The notes under the pieces are model-generated. The model saw only the letters and a list, made by a program, of their open reading frames with translations. It had not been told where the DNA came from and made no database searches. DNA of 64,000 bases, taken from positions 1,840,001-1,904,000 of the forward strand of contig NZ_CP092489.1 of the NCBI RefSeq assembly GCF_025643335.1, read 5' to 3'. The number at the start of each line of letters is the position of its first letter. The stretch's first letter is position 1. This DNA comes from Endozoicomonas sp. Mp262 (GTDB lineage: Bacteria > Pseudomonadota > Gammaproteobacteria > Pseudomonadales > Endozoicomonadaceae). The position numbers were made by a program, and so were the translations under genes. Positions 19,497-30,814 of the stretch are shown one piece after another.

Positions 19497-22061
19497 ATGG
19501 CAGAAGTAACCGTAGAACAACTCGCTGCAGTGGTCGGTGCCCCGGTCGAGCGATTGTTGCAGCAAATGCAGGATGCCGGACTGCCGCAGACCAGTGCGTC
19601 TCAGCCGGTAAGCGATGCTGAGAAACAGCAGTTATTGGCGCACCTGAAGCGCAGTCATGGTGGTGGCTCATCCGCTGAGTCTGGCAAGATTACCCTGAAG
19701 CGTAAAACTGTCAGCAAGATGAAGGTTTCTGGCAGTACCGGGAAAAACAAGGTTGTCAATGTAGAGGTACGCAAAAAGCGTACCTACGTTAAGAAGGAAG
19801 AAGAGTCCGAAAACAAGCGCAGGGACGATAGGGGGGCAGATGCCCGTTCTCGTCGTGATGGGGACAGTCGTGGTCCTCGTCGTGATGGAGATTCCCGTGG
19901 TCCTCGTCGTGAAGGGGACAATCGTGGTCCTCGCCGTGATGGAGACTCTCGCGCTCCGCGTCGTGAAGGGGACAATCGTGGTCCTCGCCGTGAGGGTGAT
20001 AATCGTGGCCCACGCCGTGAGGGAGATTCCCGCGGCCCACGCCGTGATGGACCTCGCGCTCCAATGATGGCAGCTCCTGCAGAAGTTCCAGCTCCGTTGC
20101 CGGATGATGGCCGGAAGAACCGTAAGCGGGGTAACAAGAAAGATCGTCGTTCTGACTCCGATGATCTGCCACGCCGCAATGGTGACAGAAGGGGTGGACG
20201 TGATAACCGCAGGGATGATCGCAGGGGCGGAAGTCGTCGTTCCTCCCGTACGGTGACTCCTGAGTCCATGGTGGCTCACGGCTTTACCAAGCCGACAGCG
20301 CCGGTTGTGCGTGAGGTTTCCATTCCTGAAACCATCACTGTGGGTGAACTGGCCCAGAAGATGGCGGTGAAAGCTGCCGATGTCATCAAGACCATGTTCA
20401 AGATGGGCTCCATGGTGACTATCAACCAGGTCATCGATCAGGATACTGCCTCCATTATCGTTGAAGAAATGGGGCACAAGTTCAAGCTCACCAAGGCAGA
20501 CGCCATTGAAGACAGCCTGGTTGACGATACCGGTGAGGTTCAGGGTGAAGAGGCACCTCGTGCACCGGTAGTGACTGTGATGGGTCACGTTGACCACGGT
20601 AAGACTTCTTTGCTGGATTACATTCGCAAGAGCCGGGTACAGGCTGGCGAAGCCGGCGGCATTACCCAGCATATCGGTGCTTACCATGTTGAAACACCTC
20701 GTGGCATTGTATCCTTCCTGGATACTCCGGGACACGCGGCGTTTACAGCGATGCGTGCCCGTGGAGCCCAGGCAACGGATATTGTTATTCTGGTTGTTGC
20801 CGCCGATGACGGTGTGATGCCTCAGACTGAAGAGGCGGTTCAACACGCTAAAGCGGCAGGTGTACCCATTGTTGTTGCTGTTAATAAAATGGATAAGCCG
20901 GAAGCGGATCCTGACCGTGTCAAGAATGAACTGTCTGCACGGGAAGTTATCCCTGAAGAGTGGGGTGGTGATACTCAGTTCATGCCTGTATCTGCCCTCA
21001 CCGGTGAAGGTGTGGATGAGCTGCTGGAGGCCGTTCTTCTACAAGCTGAAGTACTTGAGCTGAAAGCTGTGCATGACGGTCCGGCTCGTGGTGTGGTTGT
21101 TGAATCTCGCCTGGATAAAGGTCGTGGTCCGGTAGCAACGGTTCTGGTGCAAAGTGGTGAGCTCAAGCAGGGGGATAACATCCTGGTGGGTCAACAGTAT
21201 GGTCGTGTTCGTGCCATGCTGAATGAAAACGGCAAGCCTATTAAGACTGCCGGTCCTTCTATCCCTGTTGAGATTCTGGGTCTGGATGGAACACCGGGTG
21301 CCGGTGATGAAATGCAGGCAGTGAGGGATGAGCGCAAGGCCCGTGAAATCGCCATGTTCCGCCAGGGCAAATTCCGCGAGATCAAGCTGGCCAGACAACA
21401 GGCAGCCAAGCTGGAGAATGTCTTCTCCAGCATGGGCACCAGTGAGAAGAAAGTGTTGAATATCGTTCTCAAGGCCGATGTTCGAGGCTCTCTGGAAGCG
21501 CTGACTTCTTCCCTGCAGGAGCTGGGTAATGAAGAAGTTGAAGTGAAGGTCATCTCTGGTGGTGTGGGTGGTATCACCGAAACTGATGCTAACCTGGCAC
21601 TGGCCTCCAATGCCGTTATTGTCGGCTTTAACGTCCGTGCTGATGCCTCTGCCCGTAAGGTAGTTGAGGCAGAAGAGCTGGATATGCGTTACTACAGTGT
21701 CATCTATGACATTGTTGATGATGTCAAGAAAGCGCTGGGTGGTATGCTGGGCTCCGATACCCGTGAAGAGATCGTGGGTGTTGCGGAAGTTCGGGATGTA
21801 TTCCGTTCACCGAAGTTTGGTGCGGTTGCTGGCTGTATGGTGGTCGAAGGCACTGTTCACCGGAATGAGCGCATCCGTGTCCTGCGTGAAAACGTGGTTA
21901 TTTACGAGGGTGAGCTGGAATCCCTGAGACGCTATAAGGATGATGTCAATGAAGTTCGTAACGGCATGGAATGTGGTATTGCGGTTAAGAGCTACAATGA
22001 TGTGAAGCCTGGCGACAAGATCGAGGTTTATAAGACCATCGAAGTGCAGCGGACGCTCTGA
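19497..22061 (+). CDS. infB: Translation initiation factor IF-2
   Basis: 854 aa (E. coli 890). It begins with the IF2N-type start [21 protein letters not shown] long charged linker carries an eight-fold nine-residue repeat (RRDGDSRGP / RREGDNRGP; about residues 119-189). Then come the second IF2N domain and the G domain: [14 protein letters not shown] (G1), the DTPGHAAF switch, NKMDKPEAD (G4) and VSALTGEG (G5). Domains II-IV follow. GAGAGGAGAAG precedes the start. A terminator follows, so rbfA onward may be partly uncoupled. Confidence 0.97.
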   Translation: MAEVTVEQLAAVVGAPVERLLQQMQDAGLPQTSASQPVSDAEKQQLLAHLKRSHGGGSSAESGKITLKRKTVSKMKVSGSTGKNKVVNVEVRKKRTYVKKEEESENKRRDDRGADARSRRDGDSRGPRRDGDSRGPRREGDNRGPRRDGDSRAPRREGDNRGPRREGDNRGPRREGDSRGPRRDGPRAPMMAAPAEVPAPLPDDGRKNRKRGNKKDRRSDSDDLPRRNGDRRGGRDNRRDDRRGGSRRSSRTVTPESMVAHGFTKPTAPVVREVSIPETITVGELAQKMAVKAADVIKTMFKMGSMVTINQVIDQDTASIIVEEMGHKFKLTKADAIEDSLVDDTGEVQGEEAPRAPVVTVMGHVDHGKTSLLDYIRKSRVQAGEAGGITQHIGAYHVETPRGIVSFLDTPGHAAFTAMRARGAQATDIVILVVAADDGVMPQTEEAVQHAKAAGVPIVVAVNKMDKPEADPDRVKNELSAREVIPEEWGGDTQFMPVSALTGEGVDELLEAVLLQAEVLELKAVHDGPARGVVVESRLDKGRGPVATVLVQSGELKQGDNILVGQQYGRVRAMLNENGKPIKTAGPSIPVEILGLDGTPGAGDEMQAVRDERKAREIAMFRQGKFREIKLARQQAAKLENVFSSMGTSEKKVLNIVLKADVRGSLEALTSSLQELGNEEVEVKVISGGVGGITETDANLALASNAVIVGFNVRADASARKVVEAEELDMRYYSVIYDIVDDVKKALGGMLGSDTREEIVGVAEVRDVFRSPKFGAVAGCMVVEGTVHRNERIRVLRENVVIYEGELESLRRYKDDVNEVRNGMECGIAVKSYNDVKPGDKIEVYKTIEVQRTL
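19851..20064 (+). repeat. In-frame 27-bp tandem repeats in infB
   Basis: About eight degenerate 27-base units encoding R-R-[DE]-G-D-[SN]-R-[GA]-P in the inter-domain linker of IF-2. Each unit keeps CGTCGTGA-GG-GA-- with mainly third-base drift. The tract opens long false frames on the other strand and is prone to copy-number change. Confidence 0.85.
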
Positions 22062-22089
22062 TCCCATGGATTATATGAGTTGATGTCAA

Positions 22090-22117
22090 GCCCGCAGTGT
22101 TTAGCTGCGGGCTTTTG
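22090..22117 (+). terminator. Terminator-like hairpin after infB
   Basis: GCCCGCAG/CTGCGGGC with a TGTTTAG loop then TTTTGTG, 29 bases after the infB stop and 77 bases before the rbfA frame. The U-tract is short, so read-through is likely. Confidence 0.75.
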
Positions 22118-22193
22118 TGATTTGTAGGAGCCTGTTTGTGCCTTATGAATGAAATCATAGGTTATGGATGGGCCCATAGAACAGAAAGTTCAG

Positions 22194-22568
22194 ATGGCCA
22201 AAGAATACAGTCGTACCCAGAGGGTTGCGGACCAGGTTCAAAAAGAACTGGCCCAGATCATTCAGCTGGAAATGAAAGACCCTCGCTTGGGGTTGGTAAC
22301 CGTCAGTGCTGTTGATGTCAGTCGTGACCTGGCATTTGCAGATGTCTATGTTTCTTTTTTGGGTGTTGATGAGCAAAAGCACATTGATGAATCTGTTGAA
22401 GTGCTGAATCACGCGGCAGGCTTCTTGCGGAGCCAGCTGGCGCGAGCAGTGAAGCTTCGTTTTACTCCTCAGCTTCGTTTTTATTACGACAGCAGCCTGC
22501 GCAGGGGGCAGTACCTGAGCTCTCTTATCGAGCAGGCAGTCGCAGAAGATAATCGTCACGGGGAGTAA
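22194..22568 (+). CDS. rbfA: Ribosome-binding factor A
   Basis: 124-aa KH-like protein needed for late 30S assembly and cold growth. [21 protein letters not shown] is the usual N-terminus, so ATG 22194 is chosen over the in-frame ATG at 22164. Neither has a strong Shine-Dalgarno. [22 protein letters not shown] and the C-terminal [18 protein letters not shown] are diagnostic. Four bases separate it from truB. Confidence 0.94.
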   Translation: MAKEYSRTQRVADQVQKELAQIIQLEMKDPRLGLVTVSAVDVSRDLAFADVYVSFLGVDEQKHIDESVEVLNHAAGFLRSQLARAVKLRFTPQLRFYYDSSLRRGQYLSSLIEQAVAEDNRHGE

Positions 22569-22572
22569 CAGA

Positions 22573-23652
22573 ATGGGTAAGCGCAGGCGTAGTCGTGGCC
22601 GTCCGGTCAACGGCATTATTGTTGTGGATAAGTTCAAGGGTGCCAGCTCTAACGATGTGCTGCAGAAGGTCAAGCGCATCTTTGGTGCAGCCAAGGCTGG
22701 CCATACCGGGAGCCTGGACCCTTTAGCCACTGGCGTTCTTCCCATTTGTTTGGGGGAGGCCACCAAGTTTTCCCAGTTTTTGCTGGATTCTGATAAATCA
22801 TATAGAACCACAGTCCAGCTGGGAGTGAAAACCACCACCGGTGACGCTGAGGGAGAAGTGGTTGAAGAAAGACCTGTTCAGGTGACCCGTTCTGATGTTG
22901 AGGCAGTACTGACTCAGTTTCTTGGTGAGATTGAACAGATTCCCAGTATGTACTCTGCTCTGAAGCACAAAGGGCAGCCACTGTATAAGCTGGCTCGGGA
23001 AGGTATAGAGGTTGAACGGCCTGCCAGGAAAATCACTATCCACAGAATTGAGCTGCTTGATTTTGAGGCAGATCGTTTTGTACTGGAAGTGGACTGCACC
23101 AAAGGGACTTATATCAGAACCCTGGCAGAAGATATCGGTGAGGCCCTTGGCTGTTTGGCTCATGTTGCAGAGCTACGACGCCTGAAGGCCGGGCCTTATG
23201 CCGAACAGGTAGCCTATTCTATTGAACAGCTGGAATCCATCAAGTTTGAAGGCCGTTCCGGGATGCTAACCGGTGAACAGGCTGATGAGCTTGAATCCCT
23301 GTTTGCCAGAATGGATGAGGCAGGCCGGGACAGTCTCGAGGATGATGAGCTAGAGCGGTTGAAAGAGCTGAGTTCCCGGCGTAACCGTGGCGGCAACCAG
23401 GCTTTGGATACACTATTGTTGCCTCTGGATACATCGGTGAGTAACTGGCCAGAGGTGCGTCTTGGGGTTAACAGTAGCTTTTATGTTTCACAGGGCCAGC
23501 CGGTTCTTGTACCCCAGGCGCCAACCAGTGGCTATGTCAGAATCTATGGTATGGTAGAGGGAGGCGGTGAAGAGTATTGCTTCCTGGGGGTGGGTGAAGT
23601 GCTGGATGATGGCCGCATAGCACCAAAGCGGTTGGTGAGAAGCGCAGCTTAG
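22573..23652 (+). CDS. truB: tRNA pseudouridine-55 synthase TruB
   Basis: Makes pseudouridine 55 in the T-loop of elongator tRNAs. The catalytic Asp lies in [41 protein letters not shown] and [18 protein letters not shown] follow. At 359 aa it is about 45 longer than E. coli TruB. The extra is an acidic/charged insert around residues 237-280 ([20 protein letters not shown]), just before the C-terminal PUA domain with the strand set [16 protein letters not shown]. The insert would extend the linker to the PUA domain. Confidence 0.94.
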   Translation: MGKRRRSRGRPVNGIIVVDKFKGASSNDVLQKVKRIFGAAKAGHTGSLDPLATGVLPICLGEATKFSQFLLDSDKSYRTTVQLGVKTTTGDAEGEVVEERPVQVTRSDVEAVLTQFLGEIEQIPSMYSALKHKGQPLYKLAREGIEVERPARKITIHRIELLDFEADRFVLEVDCTKGTYIRTLAEDIGEALGCLAHVAELRRLKAGPYAEQVAYSIEQLESIKFEGRSGMLTGEQADELESLFARMDEAGRDSLEDDELERLKELSSRRNRGGNQALDTLLLPLDTSVSNWPEVRLGVNSSFYVSQGQPVLVPQAPTSGYVRIYGMVEGGGEEYCFLGVGEVLDDGRIAPKRLVRSAA

Positions 23653-23799
23653 TGTTAGAATTCGCCTTTTGGTAATTCCCGCTATAATTCCCTGAGGAAG
23701 TGGTGGGAGTGAAGGCTGACTGTAAATATGCACGGTCACGCCTGATTTTTTGTTGCCTTGGCCTTGCCAGGCTTATGCATATTAACTGGAGTATTTTTC

Positions 23800-24069
23800 A
23801 TGGCTTTGACTGCTGAAAAGAAAGTAGAGATTATCAAGGAATTCGGTCGCTCTGAAGGTGACAGTGGTTCTCCTGAAGTACAGGTTGCTCTGCTAACAGC
23901 AAACATTGAAGGCCTGCAGTCCCACTTTAAGGCTAACCACAAGGATCACCACTCCCGTCGTGGTCTGATTCGTATGGTTAACCAGCGTCGTAACCTGCTT
24001 GACTACCTGAAGCGTAAGGATGTTGAGCGTTACCGTACTCTGATTGGCCGCCTGGGTCTGCGTCGCTAA
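23800..24069 (+). CDS. rpsO: 30S ribosomal protein S15
   Basis: 89 aa, identical in length to E. coli S15. [32 protein letters not shown] and the 16S-binding [25 protein letters not shown] are all present. ATG 23800 has CTGGAG upstream; the frame extension to 23758 is ignored. In relatives S15 represses its own mRNA through a leader pseudoknot. The 147-base leader here was not folded. Confidence 0.97.
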   Translation: MALTAEKKVEIIKEFGRSEGDSGSPEVQVALLTANIEGLQSHFKANHKDHHSRRGLIRMVNQRRNLLDYLKRKDVERYRTLIGRLGLRR

Positions 24070-24219
24070 TCAGTTGTTATGGTTAGTTCAGGGCTGGATG
24101 CTTAGCGTCTTGTCCTGCAGTCGAAGCACCGCGAGTTGCATAGCATGTGACTGGCGGTGTTTTGCATTTTAGGGGCTGCGAAATTTGAATCATTTGAACC
24201 GGCGAGCTGTCAGTAAGGG

Positions 24220-24258
24220 GTGCAATCCCAAGTTTTTCTTGAGGACTTGGGATTGCAT
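24220..24258 (+). promoter_or_regulatory. Perfect 13-bp hairpin in the pnp leader
   Basis: TGCAATCCCAAGT (24221-24233) pairs perfectly with ACTTGGGATTGCA (24245-24257) around an 11-base loop, about 100 bases before the pnp start and without a U-tract. In E. coli a leader stem cut by RNase III mediates PNPase autocontrol; this hairpin is a good candidate for the same role. Confidence 0.6.
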
Positions 24259-24358
24259 CCATCTCTGTGGCAGTAAGAGCCTATTCATAATTTTTTGTGA
24301 ACAGGTTCAAGGGATGCTGGTCGGATGATGTAGATATTCATTTAATCAGGAAAATAAC

Positions 24359-26464
24359 GTGAATCCGACAACAAAGTCTTTTCAGTTCGGTGGCCAGACG
24401 GTCACTCTGGAAACCGGGCGAATCGCACGTCAAGCCTCTGGTGCTGTGTTGGCAACCATGGGTGAGTTGGCGGTTCTGGCTACTGTAGTGGGAGCCAGGG
24501 AAGCCCGTGAAGGTCAGGGCTTTTTCCCTCTGTCTGTACATTACCAGGAAAAAGCCTATGCCGCAGGTCGCATTCCTGGTGGTTTTATCAAGCGTGAAGG
24601 TAAAGCCTCTGAAAAGGAAACCCTGACCTCCCGTTTGATTGACCGGCCTATTCGTCCCCTTTTCCCAAAAGGGTTTATGAATGAGGTGCAGGTTGTTATT
24701 ACGGTTGTTTCTGTAGACAAGCGTAATGATCCGGATATGCTGGCAATGATTGCCACCTCTGCCGCACTGGCTATTTCAGGTATTCCATTTGATGGCCCTA
24801 TTGGTGCTGCGCGGGTTGGTTTTACCGAAGAAGATGGCTACATTCTCAATCCAACCTATGAAAAGCTGAAAGCTTCTGAGCTGGATATGGTGGTTGCGGG
24901 AACCAGTGAAGCGGTGCTGATGGTTGAGTCCGAAGCCCAGGAACTGTCTGAAGATGAGATGCTGGGAGCAGTGTTATTTGCCCATCAGGAATATCAGCCA
25001 GCGATCCAGGCCATTAAAGAACTGGCAGCGGAAGTGGGTAAGCCTCGCTGGGACTGGCAGCCAGAGCCGGAAAATGAGGTGGTGAAAGCAGCCGTGAAGG
25101 CTCAGTTTGAAGAGGCTATTCGTGAAGCTTACCAGGTTACTGTCAAGCAAGATCGAAACACCAAGCTGGCAGCCCTGCGTGAGGAGGCTGTAGAAGCACT
25201 GGCAGGTGAAGGTGAAGGGAAGTTTCCAGAAGCTGAGCTCACCAAGATCTTTAGCAAGCTGGAAAAAGAAATTGTTCGTGGCAACATTCTGGAAGGAAAG
25301 CCCCGAATTGATGGCCGTGATACCAAGACTGTGCGTTCCATTGACGTTGAGGTAGGTGTTTTACCGAAAACTCACGGCTCTGCACTGTTTACCCGTGGTG
25401 AAACACAGGCCATGGTCACCACGACTCTGGGAACTTCCCGGGATGCTCAGATCGTTGACTCCCTTGAAGGTGAATCCAGGGATGCCTTCATGCTGCACTA
25501 TAACTTCCCTTCCTACTCCGTTGGGGAGTGTGGTCGCATGGGGCCTCCGGGACGTCGTGAAATTGGTCATGGTCGTCTGGCTCGCCGTGGTGTGCAGGCT
25601 GTCCTGCCAACAGACGCTGACTTCCCATACACTATCCGTGTGGTTTCCGAGATCACTGAATCCAACGGCTCCAGCTCCATGGCCTCTGTGTGTGGTTCCA
25701 GTCTGGCCCTGATGGATGCCGGTGTACCCCTGAAATCACCTGTGGCGGGTATTGCCATGGGACTGGTGAAAGAAGGTGAGCGCTTTGCCGTACTGACCGA
25801 TATTCTCGGTGATGAAGATCACCTTGGGGATATGGACTTTAAAGTGGCAGGTACTGCTGAAGGTATCACCGCGCTGCAGATGGATATCAAGATTGCGGGC
25901 ATCACCGAAGAGATTATGGATATTGCCCTTGAGCAGGCCATGGATGCCCGTCTCCATATTCTTGACGAAATGAATAAGGTGATCAGTACATCCAGAGAGG
26001 AACTGTCTCCTAACGCGCCCATGACCATGAAGATCAAGATTGATCAGGATAAGATCAGGGATGTCATTGGTAAGGGTGGTGCAACCATTCGTTCCATTTG
26101 TGAAGATACTGGCGCTTCCGTTGATATTGACGACGATGGCACGGTGAAAATCTATGCTGAAACCAAAGATGCCTGCCAGGCAGCTTATGACCGTGTATAC
26201 GGCATCACTGCCGAAGCAGAGATTGGCAAGATTTACGAAGGAACCGTCACTCGCATTGTAGAGTTTGGTGCCTTTGTGAATATTATGCCAGGTCAGGATG
26301 GTCTTGTTCACATTTCCCAGATTGCAGATCACCGCGTAGAGAATGTGAGTGATTATATGAAGATGGGAGATAAGGTGAAGGTTGTGGTTATGGATATAGA
26401 CAACCGTGGCCGTGTGAAGCTGAGCATGAAGGAAGCTGCAAAGATGGTGCAGCAAGAAGCCTGA
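24359..26464 (+). CDS. pnp: Polynucleotide phosphorylase
   Basis: Phosphorolytic 3'-5' exoribonuclease and degradosome partner, 701 aa (E. coli 711). Two RNase PH domains around an alpha-helical linker: the first with [20 protein letters not shown], the second with [14 protein letters not shown] and [17 protein letters not shown] domain ([18 protein letters not shown]) and an S1 domain ([21 protein letters not shown]) follow, ending in a short tail. GTG start with CAGGA eight bases upstream; the family often uses a non-ATG start. A strong terminator follows. Confidence 0.97.
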   Translation: MNPTTKSFQFGGQTVTLETGRIARQASGAVLATMGELAVLATVVGAREAREGQGFFPLSVHYQEKAYAAGRIPGGFIKREGKASEKETLTSRLIDRPIRPLFPKGFMNEVQVVITVVSVDKRNDPDMLAMIATSAALAISGIPFDGPIGAARVGFTEEDGYILNPTYEKLKASELDMVVAGTSEAVLMVESEAQELSEDEMLGAVLFAHQEYQPAIQAIKELAAEVGKPRWDWQPEPENEVVKAAVKAQFEEAIREAYQVTVKQDRNTKLAALREEAVEALAGEGEGKFPEAELTKIFSKLEKEIVRGNILEGKPRIDGRDTKTVRSIDVEVGVLPKTHGSALFTRGETQAMVTTTLGTSRDAQIVDSLEGESRDAFMLHYNFPSYSVGECGRMGPPGRREIGHGRLARRGVQAVLPTDADFPYTIRVVSEITESNGSSSMASVCGSSLALMDAGVPLKSPVAGIAMGLVKEGERFAVLTDILGDEDHLGDMDFKVAGTAEGITALQMDIKIAGITEEIMDIALEQAMDARLHILDEMNKVISTSREELSPNAPMTMKIKIDQDKIRDVIGKGGATIRSICEDTGASVDIDDDGTVKIYAETKDACQAAYDRVYGITAEAEIGKIYEGTVTRIVEFGAFVNIMPGQDGLVHISQIADHRVENVSDYMKMGDKVKVVVMDIDNRGRVKLSMKEAAKMVQQEA

Positions 26465-26485
26465 TTGGTTATGCTAATCTGAAAT

Positions 26486-26517
26486 AAAAAAGGCAGGTAA
26501 GTCCTGCCTTTTTTTAT
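26486..26517 (+). terminator. Terminator after pnp
   Basis: AAAAAAGGCAGG-TAAGT-CCTGCCTTTTTTT, 22 bases after the pnp stop. It closes the translation operon. Confidence 0.92.
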
Positions 26518-26590
26518 GAAAACCGGTATTTTGAACATAAGACGATCCTTCGCTTCTACCCATGCCTGTGCCTTCCTGCATTGATTGGTA

Positions 26591-26884
26591 TTATTTGCTG
26601 ACGATTTCCAGAATTTGTTGAACCATATTGCGGGTTTCGGCATTTTCCTTCTTGAGTTCTGCCTGTCCCTGCTTCAGTTCACGAATATCTGACTGGAGGT
26701 CGGTGATTAACTGACTATGGTGGCTCTGCTCCCGGCGTAGCTCCATAAAGGAGGTTTCCAGCCTGGCCTGATTCCTTCTGATTTCAATAAGGCTTCCCTC
26801 TGTTTTTCTAAAGCCATCATCCACCCGCTCAACCAGCGCATCAAAATCTGACTTGGGTACAAACACTTCTTCTGTCTGACTCAT
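26591..26884 (-). CDS. Small coiled-coil protein, unknown function
   Basis: 97 aa, almost entirely predicted helix with heptad-like spacing (LVERVDDGFRKTEGSL, LQSDIRELKQGQAELKKEN) and very high Glu/Gln/Arg content. No signal peptide or membrane segment. The ATG is at 26884. It converges on pnp, separated by the terminator. Short coiled-coil proteins of this kind accompany transposon- or restriction-like Rpn/PD-(D/E)XK families in some genomes, but no partner is seen here, so no function is assigned. Confidence 0.6.
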   Translation of the reverse strand: MSQTEEVFVPKSDFDALVERVDDGFRKTEGSLIEIRRNQARLETSFMELRREQSHHSQLITDLQSDIRELKQGQAELKKENAETRNMVQQILEIVSK

Positions 26885-27174
26885 GGTATTTTCTCAGGGT
26901 TTTTTGTTGTGACCGCCTCAGTCTAGATATTTTACTGTCGCCTATCCATATAAAACCTTGAGGTTTAGTATTGTTGGTCAAAAATAGAATTAAGGCTGGC
27001 TAAAAATAAGTAAGTGCTGGTGGGTATGGGCTTTAAATAATAGTAAGTTGTGCGAGTGTTCCAGGTTTTATTTTAAACATGGATTTTATATTTAGGGTTA
27101 AAAAACTGGCCTCTTATTTAATTAACAGCTACTTTAGAGTAGAAATAAAATATGTTGTATATGGCATGATGTAT

Positions 27175-27654
27175 ATGAATAAATTTATTTTTATTATACT
27201 GCTATTATCTTCTAATATTACAGGTGCAATCAATTTTACAATAAAGGAAGATGATAAAAAGGTGGGAGCTTTTGATTCAAGTACGGAAAAAGTATCTATG
27301 GTTATAGATGTGTCAGAAAGTGATTTTATTGGTTCTGTTGTACCTGCTGTTATAAAGAAGGTTTTAGCTGAAGCGGGTGATTTAGATAAATTAGCAAATA
27401 GCGCATATACTCCTCATACATGTCCAATAAAACGTCAGTCAATAGCGATACAGTCTTTTCAAAACACCCACTTTTCCGGATCAATAACAACTGTGCTTAA
27501 TGATACAATTTCAATAGATGGAACTGTTAAGATGCACTTTTCAATATATATACAGGATGACTATTACACTATCCAGTTAACTGGTACGTATACTTCATCA
27601 GATTCAGAGTCAACTATAGTGGAATGCTCGGCAGATAGTACTACAGGAATATAG
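27175..27654 (+). CDS. AT-rich secreted orphan protein
   Basis: From ATG 27175 the protein starts MNKFIFIILLLSSNITGA, a typical signal peptide, followed by about 140 residues rich in Ser/Thr/Asp with alternating beta character (SITTVLNDTISIDGTVKMHF, YTIQLTGTYTSSDSES) and two Cys (TPHTCPIK and VECSA). The frame is open from 27079, but that N-terminus (RVKKLASYLINSYF) looks like non-coding AT-rich DNA. Base composition is clearly more AT-rich than the core genes nearby, suggesting transfer. I do not recognise a family. The 190-base gap before it holds no gene. Confidence 0.55.
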   Translation: MNKFIFIILLLSSNITGAINFTIKEDDKKVGAFDSSTEKVSMVIDVSESDFIGSVVPAVIKKVLAEAGDLDKLANSAYTPHTCPIKRQSIAIQSFQNTHFSGSITTVLNDTISIDGTVKMHFSIYIQDDYYTIQLTGTYTSSDSESTIVECSADSTTGI

Positions 27655-27679
27655 ATACAGGTGTTAGAGCATATAAAGC

Positions 27680-27750
27680 AGAGGGCAGCTCTTGCATTGT
27701 GCATATTCCTCAGTAACAGCTGCACGTTGCAAGAAATGACCACTAGGCTC
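27680..27750. repeat. Imperfect palindrome, copy 1
   Basis: GGCAGCTCTTGCATTGTGCAT...TGCACGTTGCAAGAAATGACC. A related copy lies at 32210-32281, on the far side of the interrupted gene. Apart from this palindrome, nothing else is seen in the 303 bases between the neighbouring genes. Confidence 0.6.
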
Positions 27751-29169
27751 CTCACTATCCCCTCCTCTGTTAAGTTTTGGAAAACCGGAAGAGGCAGCAA
27801 TTATGCTGGCACAGGGGAATTCTTCTATAAGAAAAAATAAAGCGCTTAGTAAGAGTCAGTAACAAACCGGTTAGTAACGCTTAGGTTAACGGAACGAATA
27901 TCTGATAAATCCATCCTATCAGTAATAAAAAGCAAACTAACCGGAGATTTAAGTCCTATGTTTTCAATACCAAAATATTTACGAATGATGCTACCTGGTA
28001 ATACTTACGGCCTTGCCAAAGAAACACCAGTGCAAAATCATCCAAAACCGTCTACAGTATCCCACAATGAAAACGGTAAAAGTTTTTTTAATAATGTGAT
28101 GGAAAAGGGGCGTGTAATTGCTAAGTCTTTACGGGAAAGAGCGAAACTCATTTCTGTTTTCCCTGTAAACTATCTAAAAAGAGCAAACGATGATTCATTA
28201 GAAAATAATGAGTTGCCAGCTAAGAAAATAAAAAAACAGCCTACTCCTGAGGCTTCGACAAGCAGTATTTCAGATAACACTGAAGGCCAAGCTATGACAT
28301 CAGGGAAAGAGGTAGAAGGAAGAACTGATACTCAAAATATACCTGAAAAAAAAGAAATCAGAGCGATTAAAAGAGCTAGCAGTGAACCAATAGAATGCTG
28401 TTCCCCGGAAAAAAAAGCAAACCGGATTCCTGAAAGGACTCAAGAAAAACCTGTTGCAGTAGTTCCTGCTACAAAGCAAACCTTATGTACACCTGATATC
28501 AGCCTTCAAGAAACATCGAGCAGTAGCCAGGCTCAAGCTGGTATATCAGAAACTAAGGCTTCAGATGATGTAGCCCCTGAGCCATCAAGAATTGACCTTC
28601 AAGAAAGTAGGGAAGAGAATGATTTATCAACCACTGGAAACCTCATTGTTGACTCGATGAATATCATTAATAATTATGGGCTATCATCAGCTATTCCCGC
28701 ATGATGAACGTCGATGATCGTTGGTATTGACAATAAGGCAGCAAAAATAATGAAGCCGATCAAAACTGAGCCGCCAATTAACAAAGCGGAGCTTTAAAGA
28801 AAAAATGTCACCCCTGAACGTAGCTACGATATGGCCGGTTATGATGTATCGAATGGAATCACCCTTTTCTCTTCAATACCATGAGTTACTGTGTAAAAAA
28901 GCCCCTCCCACGTTTTTATCAGCCAATGCAAAAAATAGCCCTGTATCCATTTCCATAATGCTATACGGACTCCTTTTGAGCGGGTTCTTAAAGCTTCCTG
29001 AAACTGGGGACAGCACAGTTCCTGTATTTGATCTACGAGAAAAGCAAGCATCGTCAGATAGGCCAGATTTGTGGCTAAGTGCTTCTCACCGTGACCGTAG
29101 TTATGTTCGAGATCGTAGCCTTGATTTTTCAGGGTGTTAAACGTCTGGTTCTCAATATGCCATCGGCAG

Positions 29170-30814
29170 CAGCTATTCCCGTGACATCAATTAAATCACT
29201 GCAACAGCAAGGCTTACAGTAAATTCCAAATGGAGTGATTTCGCACAAAATAACGTCTACTTTTGATAGGGATACTTTATCAATGGCTGTCTCTCATGGC
29301 TTATCCATTCCAAAAAAGTCGTAAGCATCTTTGTGCAAACAGTTTAATTACTACGATTTCTGAAAGTTATGAGCAAATTCCAGATGTCCGACCAAACAAG
29401 GATTCCAGAAAAATAACAATACATGATGCCTCCATGTCCGCTTTTGCCATGATGCATCTCAAGTACCCATCGCTCCTCTCGTTTGAGCGTGATAAAACAG
29501 AGCAAGAAGTAAGGCATAACCTTGAGCACCTGTATCAGATAAAAAAACGTGCTCCCTGTGATACCAGTATGCGGGAAATCCTGGATCCAATAGATCCCGT
29601 AGAGTTCAAAAAGCCTTTTAAGACATTGCTGTCTAACGTCCAAAGGGGCGGATTACTGAAGGCATTCGAATTTCACTGCGGGAACTTGAAAAATCACTAC
29701 TTGCTCCCGATCGATGGAACTGGGCTATTTTACTCCTGCAATAATAAAAAACCTTGTCAGGAGTGCTGTACTAAAAATAAGGGAAAGGCCAACGAAGCTC
29801 ACTACCACCAGTTAATGGCAGCATGCATTGCTCACCCGGATCAAAAAACAGTCTTGCCATTGGCACCGGAAGCCATAGTTTGCCAGGACGGTTCGACCAA
29901 AAATGACTGTGAAAAAAATGCCATTAAACGGTTGTTTGCCACCATACGAGAGCATCACCCACGTCTAAAGTTCGTTATTCTTCTGGACAGTCTTTATGCT
30001 GACAACCCCACTGTCCAACTGATTAAGAGTTATGGCTGGCATTACATCATTGTCGCGAAAGATGGCAACCATGCCTCGCTGGTTGAAGCGATGGATGAGC
30101 TGGATAAAGAAGGAAAAGTTCACCGTGCTGAAAAAGTTAATGAAGAGACTGGAATTAAGTGGTGGTTTCGCTATGCCAATGACGTCAGGCTGAACAAGGC
30201 AAAATATGCAGAACAGGTTAATGTGCTTGATTTTGTCGAAACCGATAAAAAAGGTAAACAGCATATCTGGTGCTGGGTGACTGATATTCCGCTTAACGAA
30301 GAAACCATAGAACCCGTCATGAAAGGAGGGCGCTGCCGATGGCATATTGAGAACCAGACGTTTAACACCCTGAAAAATCAAGGCTACGATCTCGAACATA
30401 ACTACGGTCACGGTGAGAAGCACTTAGCCACAAATCTGGCCTATCTGACGATGCTTGCTTTTCTCGTAGATCAAATACAGGAACTGTGCTGTCCCCAGTT
30501 TCAGGAAGCTTTAAGAACCCGCTCAAAAGGAGTCCGTATAGCATTATGGAAATGGATACAGGGCTATTTTTTGCATTGGCTGATAAAAACGTGGGAGGGG
30601 CTTTTTTACACAGTAACTCATGGTATTGAAGAGAAAAGGGTGATTCCATTCGATACATCATAACCGGCCATATCGTAGCTACGTTCAGGGGTGACATTTT
30701 TTCTTTAAAGCTCCGCTTTGTTAATTGGCGGCTCAGTTTTGATCGGCTTCATTATTTTTGCTGCCTTATTGTCAATACCAACGATCATCGACGTTCATCA
30801 TGCGGGAATAGCTG
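29170..30814 (+). mobile_element. Inner IS4-like insertion sequence, intact (1645 bp)
   Basis: Terminal inverted repeats CAGCTATTCCCG / CGGGAATAGCTG; target duplication CATCGGCAG at 29161-29169 and 30815-30823. It is inserted in the transposase gene of an identical element in opposite orientation, producing long inverted repeats either side. 9-base duplications occur in several IS4-group branches. Confidence 0.92.
29263..30663 (+). CDS. IS4-like DDE transposase (intact)
   Basis: 466-aa transposase of the inner element. Catalytic acidic residues by position and context: D151 in LLPIDGTGLF, D242 in VILLDSLYADN and E363 in RWHIENQTFNTLKNQGY. A Cys-rich insert CNNKKPCQECC lies after D151. The listed start is a TTG at 29263; ATG at 29296 (MAYPFQKSRKHLC) is an equally good alternative. 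The frame is undamaged, so the element may be active and could also act in trans on the outer ends. Sub-family not determined. Confidence 0.85.
   Translation: MIGILYQWLSLMAYPFQKSRKHLCANSLITTISESYEQIPDVRPNKDSRKITIHDASMSAFAMMHLKYPSLLSFERDKTEQEVRHNLEHLYQIKKRAPCDTSMREILDPIDPVEFKKPFKTLLSNVQRGGLLKAFEFHCGNLKNHYLLPIDGTGLFYSCNNKKPCQECCTKNKGKANEAHYHQLMAACIAHPDQKTVLPLAPEAIVCQDGSTKNDCEKNAIKRLFATIREHHPRLKFVILLDSLYADNPTVQLIKSYGWHYIIVAKDGNHASLVEAMDELDKEGKVHRAEKVNEETGIKWWFRYANDVRLNKAKYAEQVNVLDFVETDKKGKQHIWCWVTDIPLNEETIEPVMKGGRCRWHIENQTFNTLKNQGYDLEHNYGHGEKHLATNLAYLTMLAFLVDQIQELCCPQFQEALRTRSKGVRIALWKWIQGYFLHWLIKTWEGLFYTVTHGIEEKRVIPFDTS

Noticed and set aside
19668-20846. 392-codon frame opposite infB
   Set aside because: Antisense to a well-supported IF-2; arises from the repetitive CGTCGTGA-type codons and has no ribosome site or recognisable domain.
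25736-26455. 239-codon frame opposite pnp
   Set aside because: Antisense to the KH and S1 domains of PNPase; no start site or family.
28805-29140. 111-codon plus frame, and its twin at 30362-30697 on the minus strand
   Set aside because: Both are the reverse complement of the IS transposase C-terminus.
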